Source of the DNA: Bradyrhizobium sp. SZCCT0153 | Lineage (GTDB): Bacteria; Pseudomonadota; Alphaproteobacteria; Rhizobiales; Xanthobacteraceae | Direction of reading: 5' to 3' | Assembly: GCF_018129995.1 (NCBI RefSeq) | Contig: NZ_JAFCKS010000001.1 | Location: 1,337,001 to 1,401,000 of the forward strand | Length of the DNA stretch: 64,000 nucleotides | Shown here: piece after piece, positions 18,188 through 26,021 of the stretch | How the letters are laid out: each line of letters opens with the position of its first letter | Numbering within the stretch: position 1 is the stretch's first letter | Made by a program: the position numbers and the translations under genes | Notes under the pieces: model-generated | Told to the model about the DNA's origin: nothing | Databases searched by the model: none | Seen by the model: the letters and a program-made list of their open reading frames with translations, nothing else

Positions 18188-18415
18188 TCAATCCTTTTTG
18201 AGGAAGCCCGAAAACTTCTTCTGGAAGCGCGAGACGCGGCCGCCGCGATCCATCAGCTGGGCGTTGCCGCCGGTCCAGGCCGGATGCGACTTCGGGTCGA
18301 TGTCGAGGTTCAGCGTGTCGCCTTCCTTGCCCCAGGTCGAGCGGGTCAGGTACTCGGTTCCGTCGGTCATCACGACCTTAATCGTATGATAATCCGGGTG
18401 AATTTCGGCTTTCAT
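18188..18415 (-). CDS. rpmE: 50S ribosomal protein L31
   Basis: 75 aa starting [20 protein letters not shown], the L31 N-terminus, with conserved STW, HPAWTGG and a C-terminal RVSRFQKKF. The CxxC zinc-binding Cys residues of C+ L31 proteins are replaced (MTDGTEYLT), the zinc-independent form usual in alphaproteobacteria. It is monocistronic, with its own terminator, and divergent from the ABC exporter gene across 206 bp. Confidence 0.96.
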   Translation of the reverse strand: MKAEIHPDYHTIKVVMTDGTEYLTRSTWGKEGDTLNLDIDPKSHPAWTGGNAQLMDRGGRVSRFQKKFSGFLKKD

Positions 18416-18621
18416 GGCAATTCCTCGGCGCCCGGCGCCTCGCTTGAGTGGCTATCGAATGACGGATTTGGCGGCTCTATACCCCACGGGCCCCTGTAAA
18501 ACAAGCCGTTGTGGGGACTTGAGAACCGGGCCGGCCCCTAAGGGACATCCCGGATTTGCCACTGCCGCTCGCCCGGCCTATCTGGAGCGGGCTTCTTCTT
18601 TTTCCTTTTGGTCGGGATCTC

Positions 18622-20448
18622 ATGAGCGCAGTCGAACGGCTTGAAACCGGGCCCGCGGAAGCCCCATCGATCGAAGCCGAACTGATCGAGGCGCCGGCGA
18701 AGAGCCGCGCGAAGCTGCGGCCGCTGCTGGCACTCGCGCCCTATGTCGCGCGCTATCGCGGCCGGGCGGCGCTTGCTTTCGTGGCGCTGACGATCGCTGC
18801 GCTGACGACGCTGCTGGTGCCGGTCGCGGTGCGCAGGATGATCGATTTCGGCCTGACGCCTGAAGGCATCGAGCTGATCAACAGCTACTTCTCGGTCATG
18901 ATCGCGGTCGTCGCCGTGCTCGCGCTCGCAAGTGCCGCGCGCTACTACCTCGTGATGACGATCGGCGAGCGGATCGTCGCCGACCTCAGGCGCGACGTCT
19001 TCGCCCATCTGCTGTCGCTCTCGCCGGCGTTCTTCGATTCCGCGCGCAGCGGCGAGCTGATCTCCCGCCTCACGGCCGACACCACCCAGCTCAAATCCGC
19101 CGTCGGCGCCTCCGTGTCGATCGCGCTGCGCAACCTGATGATGTTCTTCGGCGCGGCGGCGATGATGGTGATCACCAGCCCGAAGCTGTCGGGCTTCGTG
19201 CTGCTGGCCATTCCCCTGATCGTGCTGCCGCTGGTCGCCTTCGGGCGCTGGGTGCGGCGTCTGTCGCGCAATGCGCAGGACACGCTCGCCGAGGCCTCCG
19301 CCTATGCCGGCGAACTGGTCGGCGCGATCCGCACCGTGCAGGCCTATACCAGCGAAGGGCTGGCTGCGAAGCGCTTCGGCGGCGAGGTCGAGCAGGCCTA
19401 TGAGGCCGCGCGCACCTCGACCCAGGCGCGCGCGGTGCTGACCGCCATCATCATCTTCATCGTGTTCGCGAGCGTGGTCGCGATCCTCTGGATCGGTTCG
19501 CATGACGTGCTGAGCGGCGCGATCTCGCCGGGCCGGCTAGGCCAGTTCGTGCTCTATGCGGCCTTTGCCGCCGCCGGCCTCGGTCAGCTCAGCGAAGTCT
19601 GGGGCGAGGTCTCGGCGGCGTCCGGCGCTGCGGAGCGCTTGTTCGAGATCCTGCATGTGCAGCCCGACATCAAGGCGCCCGCGTCGCCGCGCGCGCTGCC
19701 GGTGCCGGCGCGGGGCGAGGTCGGCTTCGACCAGGTCAGCTTCGCCTATCCGGCGCGGGGCGATGTCAAAGTGCTCGACGCCGTGTCGTTCACCGTGCGC
19801 CCCGGCGAGAAGGTTGCGATCGTCGGCCCGTCCGGCGCCGGCAAGAGCACGATCTTTCATCTGCTGCTGCGCTTCTACGATCCGCGCAGCGGCGCGATCT
19901 CGCTCGACGGCGTGCCGGTCAAATCCGCCGATCCCCGTGATTTCCGGTCCCGCATCGCGCTGGTGCCGCAGGAATCGAACGTGTTCGCCGCGAGCGCCCG
20001 CGATAACATCCGCTTCGGCCGGCCCGATGCGACCGATGCCGAGGTCGAGCGCGCCGCCGAGCTCGCGCACGCTGCCGAGTTCATCCGCCGCCTGCCCGAA
20101 GGTTTCGACACCCCGCTCGGCGAGCGCGGCGTGACGCTGTCCGGCGGCCAGCGCCAGCGCATCGCGATCGCGCGCGCGATCCTGCGCGATGCGCCGCTGC
20201 TGCTGCTGGACGAAGCCACCTCCGCGCTCGATGCCGAAAGCGAGACGCTGGTGCAGACCGCGCTGGAAGAGCTGATGCGCCACCGCACCACGCTGGTGAT
20301 CGCGCATCGCCTCGCCACCGTGCTGTCCTGCGACCGCATCCTGGTGATGGATCAGGGCAGGATCGTCGAGCAGGGCACGCATGCCGAGCTCGTCGCCGCG
20401 AACGGGCTCTATGCCAGGCTGGCGAGGCTGCAGTTCGAGGGGGCGTGA
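18622..20448 (+). CDS. ABC exporter, fused membrane and ATPase domains (MsbA/lipid-type)
   Basis: 608 aa from the ATG at 18622 (MSAVERLETG). A six-helix ABC membrane domain spans about 45-330 and an ATPase domain about 360-600. ATPase motifs are intact: Walker A GPSGAGKST, Q-loop PQESNVF, signature LSGGQRQRIAIARAIL, Walker B LLLLDEATSALD and H-loop IAHRLAT. Half-transporters of this type work as homodimers in the inner membrane, exporting lipids, peptides or drugs. The substrate is not determined by sequence. Confidence 0.93.
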   Translation: MSAVERLETGPAEAPSIEAELIEAPAKSRAKLRPLLALAPYVARYRGRAALAFVALTIAALTTLLVPVAVRRMIDFGLTPEGIELINSYFSVMIAVVAVLALASAARYYLVMTIGERIVADLRRDVFAHLLSLSPAFFDSARSGELISRLTADTTQLKSAVGASVSIALRNLMMFFGAAAMMVITSPKLSGFVLLAIPLIVLPLVAFGRWVRRLSRNAQDTLAEASAYAGELVGAIRTVQAYTSEGLAAKRFGGEVEQAYEAARTSTQARAVLTAIIIFIVFASVVAILWIGSHDVLSGAISPGRLGQFVLYAAFAAAGLGQLSEVWGEVSAASGAAERLFEILHVQPDIKAPASPRALPVPARGEVGFDQVSFAYPARGDVKVLDAVSFTVRPGEKVAIVGPSGAGKSTIFHLLLRFYDPRSGAISLDGVPVKSADPRDFRSRIALVPQESNVFAASARDNIRFGRPDATDAEVERAAELAHAAEFIRRLPEGFDTPLGERGVTLSGGQRQRIAIARAILRDAPLLLLDEATSALDAESETLVQTALEELMRHRTTLVIAHRLATVLSCDRILVMDQGRIVEQGTHAELVAANGLYARLARLQFEGA

Positions 20449-20489
20449 GGCGGCGCCTCATCCACGGATCCTAAACCGCGTCGCCGTCC

Positions 20490-20542
20490 GCGCAAGCCGT
20501 TGATCTCGTGGTCATCGGCTACTGTGCATGGGGTTGTTTTCG
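20490..20542. repeat. 53-bp repeated element G, copy 1
   Basis: Matches 48017-48069 at about 45 of 53 positions, with identical length. The outer parts are conserved (GCGCAAG.CGTTGATCTC on the left, CGGCTACTGTGCATGGGG on the right, ending GTTGTTTTCG), while an 8-base core differs. In both places it begins shortly after the stop of a minus-strand gene, here 24 bp past the small membrane protein. Confidence 0.75.
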
Positions 20543-20565
20543 CAAATTCTGTTTTGGCCGTCCGA

Positions 20566-20790
20566 TTATCGGCACTTCGGCGAAAGCGTCGGCACGTTCG
20601 GCCACGGCCAGTTCTTCCAGCTCCCGTCCTCACTGACGCAGGCCGTTGCGGCAGGGCTGCCCGGCGCCGGCTGGCTTGTCGTCTTGGCCGGCGGAGCGAG
20701 GCGCTGGTCGACATAGCTCGTCGACACATATCCGGCGACGATGACGCCGAGCAGGACCGAAGACCCCTTGGCCAGATCGCTCAGCTTCAT
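20566..20790 (-). CDS. Small hypothetical protein with N-terminal membrane segment
   Basis: 74 aa, starting MKLSDLAKGSSVLLGVIVAG after GGAGATGAGCG. Residues 8-25 form a hydrophobic helix that could be an anchor or uncleaved signal. The rest is Pro/Ala/Ser-rich with two Cys (in ACVSEDGSW and at PKCR) that could form a disulfide outside the cytoplasm. Not recognised as a known family. It is followed by the 53-bp repeat. Confidence 0.6.
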   Translation of the reverse strand: MKLSDLAKGSSVLLGVIVAGYVSTSYVDQRLAPPAKTTSQPAPGSPAATACVSEDGSWKNWPWPNVPTLSPKCR

Positions 20791-20860
20791 CGCTCATCTC
20801 CATCCGCCTGCAATCGGCACAACGAATAGCGGGCGTGTTGGGATCCCGGCGTGACGGGAA

Positions 20861-21307
20861 TCACGCCCGCCAGATCATCTTCAGCACCGGCCGGCCCGAG
20901 GTCGGGTTCACATCGTCGCCGGCCTGCGCAAAGTCGTTGCGCTCGTAGAAGCGGATCGCGCGGCTGTTGTCCTTGTTGACGAGCAGCGTGATGCCCGACG
21001 GCGACAGGCGTTTTGCCTCATCCACCAGCAGCCTTGCCGCGTCCGAGCCCCAGTGGTCCGGATCGACCACGAGCTGGTCGAGATAGCCGTCGCCGTCGAT
21101 GGTGACGAAGCCGGTCAGCGTGCCGTCCGCTTCCGCGACCACGATCGAGGCCTTCGGCACCAGATCCTTGCGCCAGCGCTCGCGCCACCAGTCCAGCCGC
21201 GCGGCGAAGTCGATCTGCGGATAGGCCTGCTGCCAGGTGCGATGCCAGAGATCGATCGAGGCGGCCTCGTCCTCGGGACGGTAAGGGCGGAGGTGAAGCG
21301 CACTCAC
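20861..21307 (-). CDS. GNAT-family N-acetyltransferase
   Basis: 148 aa with the GNAT order: an N-terminal LRPYRPEDEAASIDLWH, a core strand pair TLTGFVTIDGDGYLDQLVVD, an acetyl-CoA loop region DHWGSDAARLLVDEAK, and a C-terminal NSRAIRFYERNDF. The start is a GTG at 21307 that overlaps by one base the stop of the OmpA-like gene upstream (TAGTG), so the two are co-transcribed. Acceptor substrate unknown. Confidence 0.85.
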   Translation of the reverse strand: MSALHLRPYRPEDEAASIDLWHRTWQQAYPQIDFAARLDWWRERWRKDLVPKASIVVAEADGTLTGFVTIDGDGYLDQLVVDPDHWGSDAARLLVDEAKRLSPSGITLLVNKDNSRAIRFYERNDFAQAGDDVNPTSGRPVLKMIWRA

Positions 21308-22335
21308 TACCGCTCCGTCAGCTTCAGCTCGATGCGGCGATTGCGCTTGTAGGCTTCCTCGGTGTTGGCGGTGTCGAGCGGCTGGAATTCGCCGAAGCCG
21401 GCCGCGACGAGGCGCTGGGCCGGCACGCCGAGCGAGATCAGGTACTGCACCACCGAGATCGAACGGGCGGCCGACAGGTCCCAGTTGGACTTGAAGTTGG
21501 GGCCGTTGACCGGGCGCACGTCGGTGTGGCCGTCGACGCGCAGCACCCAGGGGATCTCGTTCGGGATCTTCTTGTCGAGCTCGATCAGCGCGGTCGCCAA
21601 GGTGTCGAGCTCGGCGCGGCCTTCGGGCAGCAGCACCGCCTGTCCGGTGTCGAAGAACACCTCGGACTGGAACACGAAGCGGTCGCCGACGATGCGGATG
21701 TCGGGGCGGTTGCCGAGGATGGTGCGCAGGCGGCCGAAGAATTCCGAGCGGTAGCGCGACAATTCCTGCACGCGCTGCGCCAGCGCCACGTTCAGGCGGG
21801 AGCCGAGATCGGCAATGCGGTTCTGCGATTCCTTGTCGCGCTTCTCGGATGCATCGAGCGCCTCTTCCAGCGCCGCCAATTGCCGCCGTAGCGCGCTGAT
21901 CTGCTGATTCAGCACCTCGATCTGCGCCAGCGCCCGGGCCGAAACCGCCTTCTCCGAATCCAGCGCCTTGCCGAGCTCGCTGGTCTTGCCCTGCGCGTCG
22001 TTGCCGGCGGCGGCGAGCCCGTCATAGAGGCCCTTGATGCGGTCGCGCTCGCTCTCGGCCGAAGCCAGTCCCGCCTTCAATTGCGAGACCTGGTCGTCGA
22101 GCGTGAGCTTGCCGAGCTTCTCCAGCGACAGCAGCTCGTTGAGCTGCGCGATCTTGGCGTTGAGCTGCTCCAGCGCCTTGTCCTTGCCGGTGACCTCCTG
22201 CGACAGGAAGAACTGCACGACCAGGAAGACCGACAGCAGGAACACGATCGACAGCACCAGCGTCGACAGCGCGTCGACGAAGCCGGGCCAGTAATTGAAG
22301 GAGGTATCGCCGCGGCGGCCGCGCGCCAGAGCCAT
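21307..22335 (-). CDS. OmpA/MotB-like peptidoglycan-binding protein with long coiled coil
   Basis: 342 aa. One N-terminal membrane helix (about 20-48) carries Asp21 at its start (GFVDALSTLVL), the position of the proton-binding Asp of MotB/TolR stators. A long heptad coiled coil (about 50-185) follows, then an OmpA-C domain (about 205-342) with RVDGHTDVRPV, WDLSAARSISVVQYL and YKRNRRIEL. It directly follows the MotA/ExbB-like gene (4 bp apart), so the two probably form a proton-driven stator-like complex bridging inner membrane and wall. Not clearly flagellar. Confidence 0.88.
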   Translation of the reverse strand: MALARGRRGDTSFNYWPGFVDALSTLVLSIVFLLSVFLVVQFFLSQEVTGKDKALEQLNAKIAQLNELLSLEKLGKLTLDDQVSQLKAGLASAESERDRIKGLYDGLAAAGNDAQGKTSELGKALDSEKAVSARALAQIEVLNQQISALRRQLAALEEALDASEKRDKESQNRIADLGSRLNVALAQRVQELSRYRSEFFGRLRTILGNRPDIRIVGDRFVFQSEVFFDTGQAVLLPEGRAELDTLATALIELDKKIPNEIPWVLRVDGHTDVRPVNGPNFKSNWDLSAARSISVVQYLISLGVPAQRLVAAGFGEFQPLDTANTEEAYKRNRRIELKLTER

Positions 22336-22339
22336 GTCG

Positions 22340-23374
22340 CTAACCCTTCTCGGGCTGGCGCGCGATCCGCTCCAGGAGGCGCCGGATCTCGCGGTTCTGC
22401 TCGCCCTGGCCGTCGGCCCATTCGCGGATCATCTGCTGCTCGGTGCGCATGTGCGAGACCAGCGCCTGGATCGCTTCGGCGAGGCTCGCCATCGCCGCCG
22501 TGGTGCCGCGGCTGGCACTGCCTTCCTCGAGCACGGAGCGAAGCCGTTCGACGGCGGCCTGAAGCTCGCCGCTCGCAACTCCTCCGCCGCCACCGGCGGC
22601 GACGGCCACGTCGCCGCTGCCATATTCGCGCACGGTGGTGGCGAGCCAGTCTTCCAGGTCGGTGTAGAAGCGGTTCTGCGCCTGGCTCGATTGCAGGTCG
22701 AGGAAGCCGAGGATCAGCGAGCCGGCGAGACCGAACAGCGAGCTCGAGAACGAGATGCCCATGCCGCCGAGCGGGGCGGCGAGGCCCTCCTTCAGCGTGT
22801 CGAACAGGGCGCCGGAATCGCCCCCGACCTTGAGCCCGTCGATCACCTTGCCGACCGAGCCGACCGTCTCGATCAGGCCCCAGAAGGTGCCGAGCAGACC
22901 GAGGAAGACCAACAGGCCGGTCATGTAGCGGGAGATGTCGCGGGCTTCGTCCAGGCGGGTCGCGATCGAATCGAGCAGGTGCCGCATGGTGGTCTGGGTG
23001 ATGGTCATCCGCCCGGTGCGCTCGCCGCCGAGAATCATCGCCATCGGGGCCAGCAGCTTGGGGTGGCGGGCGGGGGCGAGGCCGGGATCGGCGATGCGGA
23101 AATTGTTGACCCAGGAGACCTCGGGATAGAGCCGGATCACCTGGCGGAAGGCCAGGATGATGCCGATGAACAGGACGCCGCCGATCAGGGCATTGAGCCC
23201 GGGATTGGCGAAGAAGGCCTGGATGATCTGCTTGTAGAGCACCACGCCCACCAGGGTGCACAGCACCAGGAAGACCAGCATCCGCACCAGGAAAACGCTG
23301 GGTGAGGAGAGCTTGGTGTATTCGATGTCCATGGGGGAGCGGGGCGAGGCGCCTGACGGCATGGGCGGTATCAT
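22340..23374 (-). CDS. MotA/TolQ/ExbB-like proton channel protein
   Basis: 344 aa. Helices at about 27-48 and 62-80 precede a cytoplasmic segment, then the MotA/TolQ/ExbB core with MTGLLVFLGLLGTFWGLIET and LGGMGISFSSSLFGLAGSL, the two conserved pore helices. The C-terminal half (about 270-344) is cytoplasmic with Gly/Ala runs. The downstream OmpA/MotB-like partner supports a stator-type pair. The start is uncertain: MIPPMPSGA at 23374 or MDIEYTKLS at 23332; neither has a strong ribosome site. Confidence 0.85.
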   Translation of the reverse strand: MIPPMPSGASPRSPMDIEYTKLSSPSVFLVRMLVFLVLCTLVGVVLYKQIIQAFFANPGLNALIGGVLFIGIILAFRQVIRLYPEVSWVNNFRIADPGLAPARHPKLLAPMAMILGGERTGRMTITQTTMRHLLDSIATRLDEARDISRYMTGLLVFLGLLGTFWGLIETVGSVGKVIDGLKVGGDSGALFDTLKEGLAAPLGGMGISFSSSLFGLAGSLILGFLDLQSSQAQNRFYTDLEDWLATTVREYGSGDVAVAAGGGGGVASGELQAAVERLRSVLEEGSASRGTTAAMASLAEAIQALVSHMRTEQQMIREWADGQGEQNREIRRLLERIARQPEKG

Positions 23375-23572
23375 CCGTTACGAACTTGCTTGCGGGCGCA
23401 CTATGGCACAGCGCCGGGCCAAAAAAAGCGCCGGATGTGCGGATTTCAGGGGGAGGCGCGGAACCCAATGCTGAAACCGCGCTTTGATACCTGCGTATTC
23501 TGCAGAACTTCGTCATTCCACCGGCTAGGCTCGGATTTTTGGACCCCTGCCGCCCAGAGACAGGTTGGTTGC

Positions 23573-24592
23573 ATGAGCGTCGTTTCCGCGATCATGGGGA
23601 CTGCCGAACGCGTGCCGCTGCCGGATGTGGTGATCCGCGCCGCGATCCAGCGCCTGTGCTCGCGCACGGCCACGCGCCTGTCCGCGCTGGGCGCGGCCGA
23701 CGATGCCGCCTTTGCCGGGCGGCTGATGCTGCGGCCGATCGCCGAGGACGCGGATGCCGGGCCTGACGATGTCCCCGCCGCGTTCTTTGCAAAGGTGCTC
23801 GGTCCCAACCGCAAATACTCCTCCTGCTTCTACAAGACCAACGCGACCACCTTGCGGGAGGCGGAGGAGGAGGCGTTGCGCCAGACCGTCGAGCATGCCG
23901 CACTCGCCGACGGTCAGACCATCCTCGAGCTCGGCTGCGGCTGGGGCTCGCTGTCGCTCTGGACCGCGCGCCGGTTTCCGCACGCGAAGGTGACGGCGGT
24001 AACGAACTCGCAGGCGCAGCGCGCCTATGTCGAGGAGGAGGCACGGCTGCGCGGTCTCATCAACCTGCGCGTGGTCACCGCGGACATGAACGTGTTCGCG
24101 CCCGAGGGCCAGTTCGACCGCATCGTCTCGGTCGAGACGTTCGAGCACATGTTGAACTGGCGCAAGCTGATGACGCGCGTGCGGTCATGGCTCGCGCCCG
24201 AGGGGCGCTTCTTGATGCACATCGTCGCCCATCGCTCCGGCTCCCATCTGTTCGACCGCGCCAATCGCGACGACTGGATCGCGCAGCATGTCTTCACGAG
24301 CGGGTTGATGCCGAGCCATCATCTCGTCAGGCAATTCGAGGACATCTTCACGGTCGAGAAGGAATGGTGCTGGAGCGGTACGCATTATCAGCGCACCGCC
24401 AACCACTGGCTTGCCAATTTCGACGCGCATCGCGATACCATCGAGGCGGCCTTGCGGAACGTCCACGGCGAGGAGACCGGCCTGTGGATGCGGCGCTGGC
24501 GCTGGCTCTTCCTCGCGACCGCGGGCCTGTTCGGCTACGCCGATGGAACCGAGTGGGGCGTCAGCCAGTACCGGATGAAAGCCGCCGGGTAA
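23573..24592 (+). CDS. Cyclopropane-fatty-acid-synthase-like SAM methyltransferase
   Basis: 339 aa from the ATG at 23573; the frame is open 61 codons upstream but that part looks non-coding. It has the SAM motif I ILELGCGWGSLSLW, then VTAVTNSQAQRAYVEEEA and FDRIVSVETFEHMLNW, typical of CFA synthase relatives. An N-terminal KYSSCFYK matches the CFA substrate-loop entry. Probably methylates a lipid or small molecule; true cyclopropanation is not shown. It is divergent from the MotA-like gene. Confidence 0.85.
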   Translation: MSVVSAIMGTAERVPLPDVVIRAAIQRLCSRTATRLSALGAADDAAFAGRLMLRPIAEDADAGPDDVPAAFFAKVLGPNRKYSSCFYKTNATTLREAEEEALRQTVEHAALADGQTILELGCGWGSLSLWTARRFPHAKVTAVTNSQAQRAYVEEEARLRGLINLRVVTADMNVFAPEGQFDRIVSVETFEHMLNWRKLMTRVRSWLAPEGRFLMHIVAHRSGSHLFDRANRDDWIAQHVFTSGLMPSHHLVRQFEDIFTVEKEWCWSGTHYQRTANHWLANFDAHRDTIEAALRNVHGEETGLWMRRWRWLFLATAGLFGYADGTEWGVSQYRMKAAG

Positions 24593-24821
24593 TTGCGATC
24601 TTCTGTCGCAGCACGCGCCGATGGAATCGGACTCACAATCGGGTGAGACATAAAAAATGCTCTGACTTCAACACGATAGGCCGTGTGACATTGAGCCGCC
24701 CGCAACATCCGTTGCGTTGCAGCAAGTCCCTTCTATTTTGACGGCATCAGCCGCGTGCGATTGCCCAGAACGGGCCTCGCGGAGTGAGTTCAGTTTCAAC
24801 AACATCGGGGCACCCCATTTC

Positions 24822-26015
24822 ATGTCAGGACTTCGCGCGCGATCGGCATGCGTTGCAATGATGCTCGCGGCCCTTTCGCCGCTGCTCGCGGGCTGCGATG
24901 AATCGAGCTCGGCCATCTCGGCCTATCAGCCGGCTCATCCCGACGTCAGCATTGTCATCGTCAAGCCGCAGCCGCGCGCCGTGGTGCGCGAGCTGCCGGG
25001 CCGCATCGCACCGACACGGGTCTCCGATGTGCGGCCGCGTATCTCCGGCATCGTGGTCGAGCGTCTGTTCCGCCAGGGCAGCGAGGTGAAGGCCGGCGAT
25101 CCACTGTATCGCATCGATCCGCGTCCGTTCGAGGTCGAGGTGATGGCCAACGAGGCCGCGCTCGCCAAGGCCGAGGCCGCATTGATGCAGGCCAAGCAGC
25201 AGGCGCACCGTATCGCGACGCTCACCAGCCAGCGCGCCGCGCCCGAGGCCGAGAACGAGAAGGCGGTCGCGGCGGAGCGCCAGGCTCATGCCGAGGTCGA
25301 GGGACGCAAGGCGGACCTCGCGCGCGCCAAGCTCAATCTCGACTACGCCACCGTGCGTGCGCCGATCGACGGTGTCGTCGGTGCGGCTCTGGTCAGCGAG
25401 GGCGCGCTCGCGGTCCAGAACGAGACCAATCTTGCCACCATCCAGCAGCTCGATCCGATCTATGCCGACTTCACCCAGTCGGTGAACGAGCTCAACCAGC
25501 TCCGCCGCGCCTTCGAGAGCGGCGACCTCGAACGCATCGCCGCCGATGCTGCCAAGGTGCGCCTCGTGCTCGACGACAACACCATTTACTCGCTCGACGG
25601 CAAGCTGTTGTTCTCCGAGGCCAAGGTCGACGCCCACACCGGCCAGGTGACGCTGCGCGGCGAATTCCCCAATCCCAAGCGCGAGCTGCTGCCGGGCATG
25701 TATGTCCGCGTCCGCATCGACCAGGGTCTTGATTCGGACGCCATCGCGGTGCCGCAGCAGGCGATCCAGCGCAATGGCGGCGGCGGCAGCGAGGTGTTCG
25801 TCGTCAAGGACGACAGCCACATCGCGGTGCAGCCGGTGCGCACCGGCTCGGTGCAGGACGGCGTTTGGTTCGTCACCGAGGGTCTGAAGGCCGGCGACAA
25901 GGTCGTGGTAGAAGGTTTCCAGAAATTTGCCGCCGGCGACAAGGTCAAGCCGCAATCCTGGTCGGAGGCGGATGCGACCGCGGACAACCGGCACGCCCAG
26001 AAGCTCACGCGGTAA
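24822..26015 (+). CDS. RND efflux periplasmic adaptor lipoprotein (AcrA/MexA family)
   Basis: 397 aa from the ATG at 24822. A lipoprotein signal with lipobox LLAG-C25 is followed by the usual adaptor order: beta-barrel start, lipoyl half-motif (PRISGIVVERLFRQGSEVKA), a coiled-coil hairpin rich in Ala/Glu/Gln (about 105-165), the second lipoyl half (LDYATVRAPIDGVVGAALVS), and a barrel/membrane-proximal domain (PGMYVRVRID). It links the inner-membrane permease, encoded 6 bp downstream, to an outer-membrane channel that is not encoded here. Confidence 0.95.
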   Translation: MSGLRARSACVAMMLAALSPLLAGCDESSSAISAYQPAHPDVSIVIVKPQPRAVVRELPGRIAPTRVSDVRPRISGIVVERLFRQGSEVKAGDPLYRIDPRPFEVEVMANEAALAKAEAALMQAKQQAHRIATLTSQRAAPEAENEKAVAAERQAHAEVEGRKADLARAKLNLDYATVRAPIDGVVGAALVSEGALAVQNETNLATIQQLDPIYADFTQSVNELNQLRRAFESGDLERIAADAAKVRLVLDDNTIYSLDGKLLFSEAKVDAHTGQVTLRGEFPNPKRELLPGMYVRVRIDQGLDSDAIAVPQQAIQRNGGGGSEVFVVKDDSHIAVQPVRTGSVQDGVWFVTEGLKAGDKVVVEGFQKFAAGDKVKPQSWSEADATADNRHAQKLTR

Positions 26016-26021
26016 TACGTC

